From IMG/VR virus record IMGVR_UViG_3300032053_000379, positions 1 to 28,904 of that record: 28,904 nt of DNA. One strand, given 5' to 3'. The notes below the pieces were generated by a model, which ran no database searches, had not been told where the DNA came from, and saw only the letters and a list, made by a program, of their open reading frames with translations. The translations under genes and the position numbers were made by a program. Below are positions 28,545 through 28,904 of this stretch, piece after piece. Positions within the stretch are counted from its first letter, which is position 1. Each line of letters starts with the position of its first letter. The stretch is from a virus.

Positions 28545-28844
28545 ATGATAAAGATCACCGATAAAGAGATACGCTTGATTATGACTCTCGATGACTACGA
28601 ACAGGCGTTCGATGCGCCGCTCGACATGATCTTGAAGGAGGTTGGGGTTGGGACGATCGCGGAATGGTTAGGCAAGCAGTTCCCTGGGTTCATGACGTAC
28701 GATCAATGGTGTGTGACATATGAGGGCGGTATAGGAGAGTGGTTCAACAGCCGCGGCGGTTCAGTCTTCTACTGTGAGCTTGGCCTACTACTCATGGTTC
28801 TTGCAGATGCAGACAATGTATCAATAGTTGTCTTGCGTGGATAA
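28545..28844 (+). CDS. Cassette gene 6, function unknown
   Basis: 99 residues from ATG at 28545 with AGGAGG ahead. It begins MIKITDKEIRLIMTLDDYEQ, then helical LDMILKEVGVGTIAEWLGKQ; the centre holds Trp/Tyr/Gly-rich FMTYDQWCVTYEGGIGEWF and the end is hydrophobic (CELGLLLMVLADADNVSIVV). It is acidic and likely soluble. Its leader ATG would stop after eight codons at the TGA overlapping the real start. No family is recognised. Confidence 0.7.
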   Translation: MIKITDKEIRLIMTLDDYEQAFDAPLDMILKEVGVGTIAEWLGKQFPGFMTYDQWCVTYEGGIGEWFNSRGGSVFYCELGLLLMVLADADNVSIVVLRG

Positions 28845-28849
28845 GCGAT

Positions 28850-28872
28850 GGGCGGGACATGATGTCCCGCCC
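28850..28872 (+). terminator. Strong hairpin at end of second cassette
   Basis: GGGCGGGACA pairs perfectly with TGTCCCGCCC around a three-base TGA loop. It lies six bases after the stop of cassette gene 6. The following bases (TACCTCTCTACG) are pyrimidine-rich but not a run of T. Confidence 0.6.
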
Positions 28873-28890
28873 TACCTCTCTACGCCCTAC

Positions 28891-28904
28891 AGCCTGACAC
28901 TGCT
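28891..28904 (+). repeat. Direct repeat AGCCTGACACTGCT, copy 2
   Basis: Identical to 27871-27884 and again shortly after a strong hairpin. In the first cassette it is followed within 14 bases by an AT-rich tract, so a third cassette may begin just outside the window. Confidence 0.65.

Noticed and set aside
1-28904. Lysogeny genes (integrase, repressor, attachment site)
   Set aside because: None seen on either strand; absence in this window does not exclude them elsewhere in the genome.

Overview
The window is part of a tailed, contractile (myovirus-type) bacteriophage genome. No host chromosomal gene, integrase or repressor is visible. The virion module is recognisable from its content and order: baseplate J-like protein, LysM/gp25-like wedge, spike, hub, tape measure, frameshifted tail-assembly chaperones, tube proteins, sheath, then neck and head-tail joining genes. 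The host cannot be read from the sequence. The only hint is that leader hairpins in the right-hand region match the consensus of CsrA/RsmA binding sites, which would fit a proteobacterium with a Csr/Rsm system; this is inference.

Layout. (1) 1-22205: late virion genes, almost all on the minus strand, transcribed right to left. From upstream to downstream they are a neck/head-closure protein, a coiled-coil protein, a gp10-like neck protein, a tail terminator candidate, a small conserved protein, the sheath, three tandem tube-like paralogues, a gpG/gpGT-type chaperone pair joined by a -1 frameshift, the tape measure, the hub, the spike and baseplate proteins. The last gene, J-like, runs off the left edge. 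Mobile endonucleases interrupt this module: two HNH genes back to back between sheath and tube, a third HNH gene in the neck cluster, and a start-less PD-(D/E)XK remnant before the sheath. (2) 22315-24436: plus-strand, tightly packed small genes, several with Cys-rich metal-binding motifs. (3) 24437-26307: minus-strand genes, including a 264-residue protein with a HEAYH...NEAVAY metallopeptidase-like signature and a small two-helix membrane protein. (4) 26308-28904: a GC-rich gene-free stretch, then modular plus-strand cassettes. Two cassettes begin with nearly identical AT-rich tracts. Five of the six genes have a short hairpin before a GAGGT-type ribosome binding site. Cassettes end in strong hairpins, and both end hairpins are followed by the block AGCCTGACACTGCT.

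How it works together. The minus-strand block builds the contractile tail and its joint to the head. The sheath and first tube genes carry expression signals of their own (strong ribosome binding site, 5' hairpins, a bidirectional terminator at 15336-15368). The right-hand cassettes look like early, highly expressed host-takeover genes under repeated promoters. Their leaders may be read by an RNA-binding regulator. Items missing from a simple ATG-to-stop gene list are the J-like partial gene (1-1798), the -1 frameshift extension (11001-11495), the endonuclease remnant (17573-17797) and a 57-residue gene (23736-23909).
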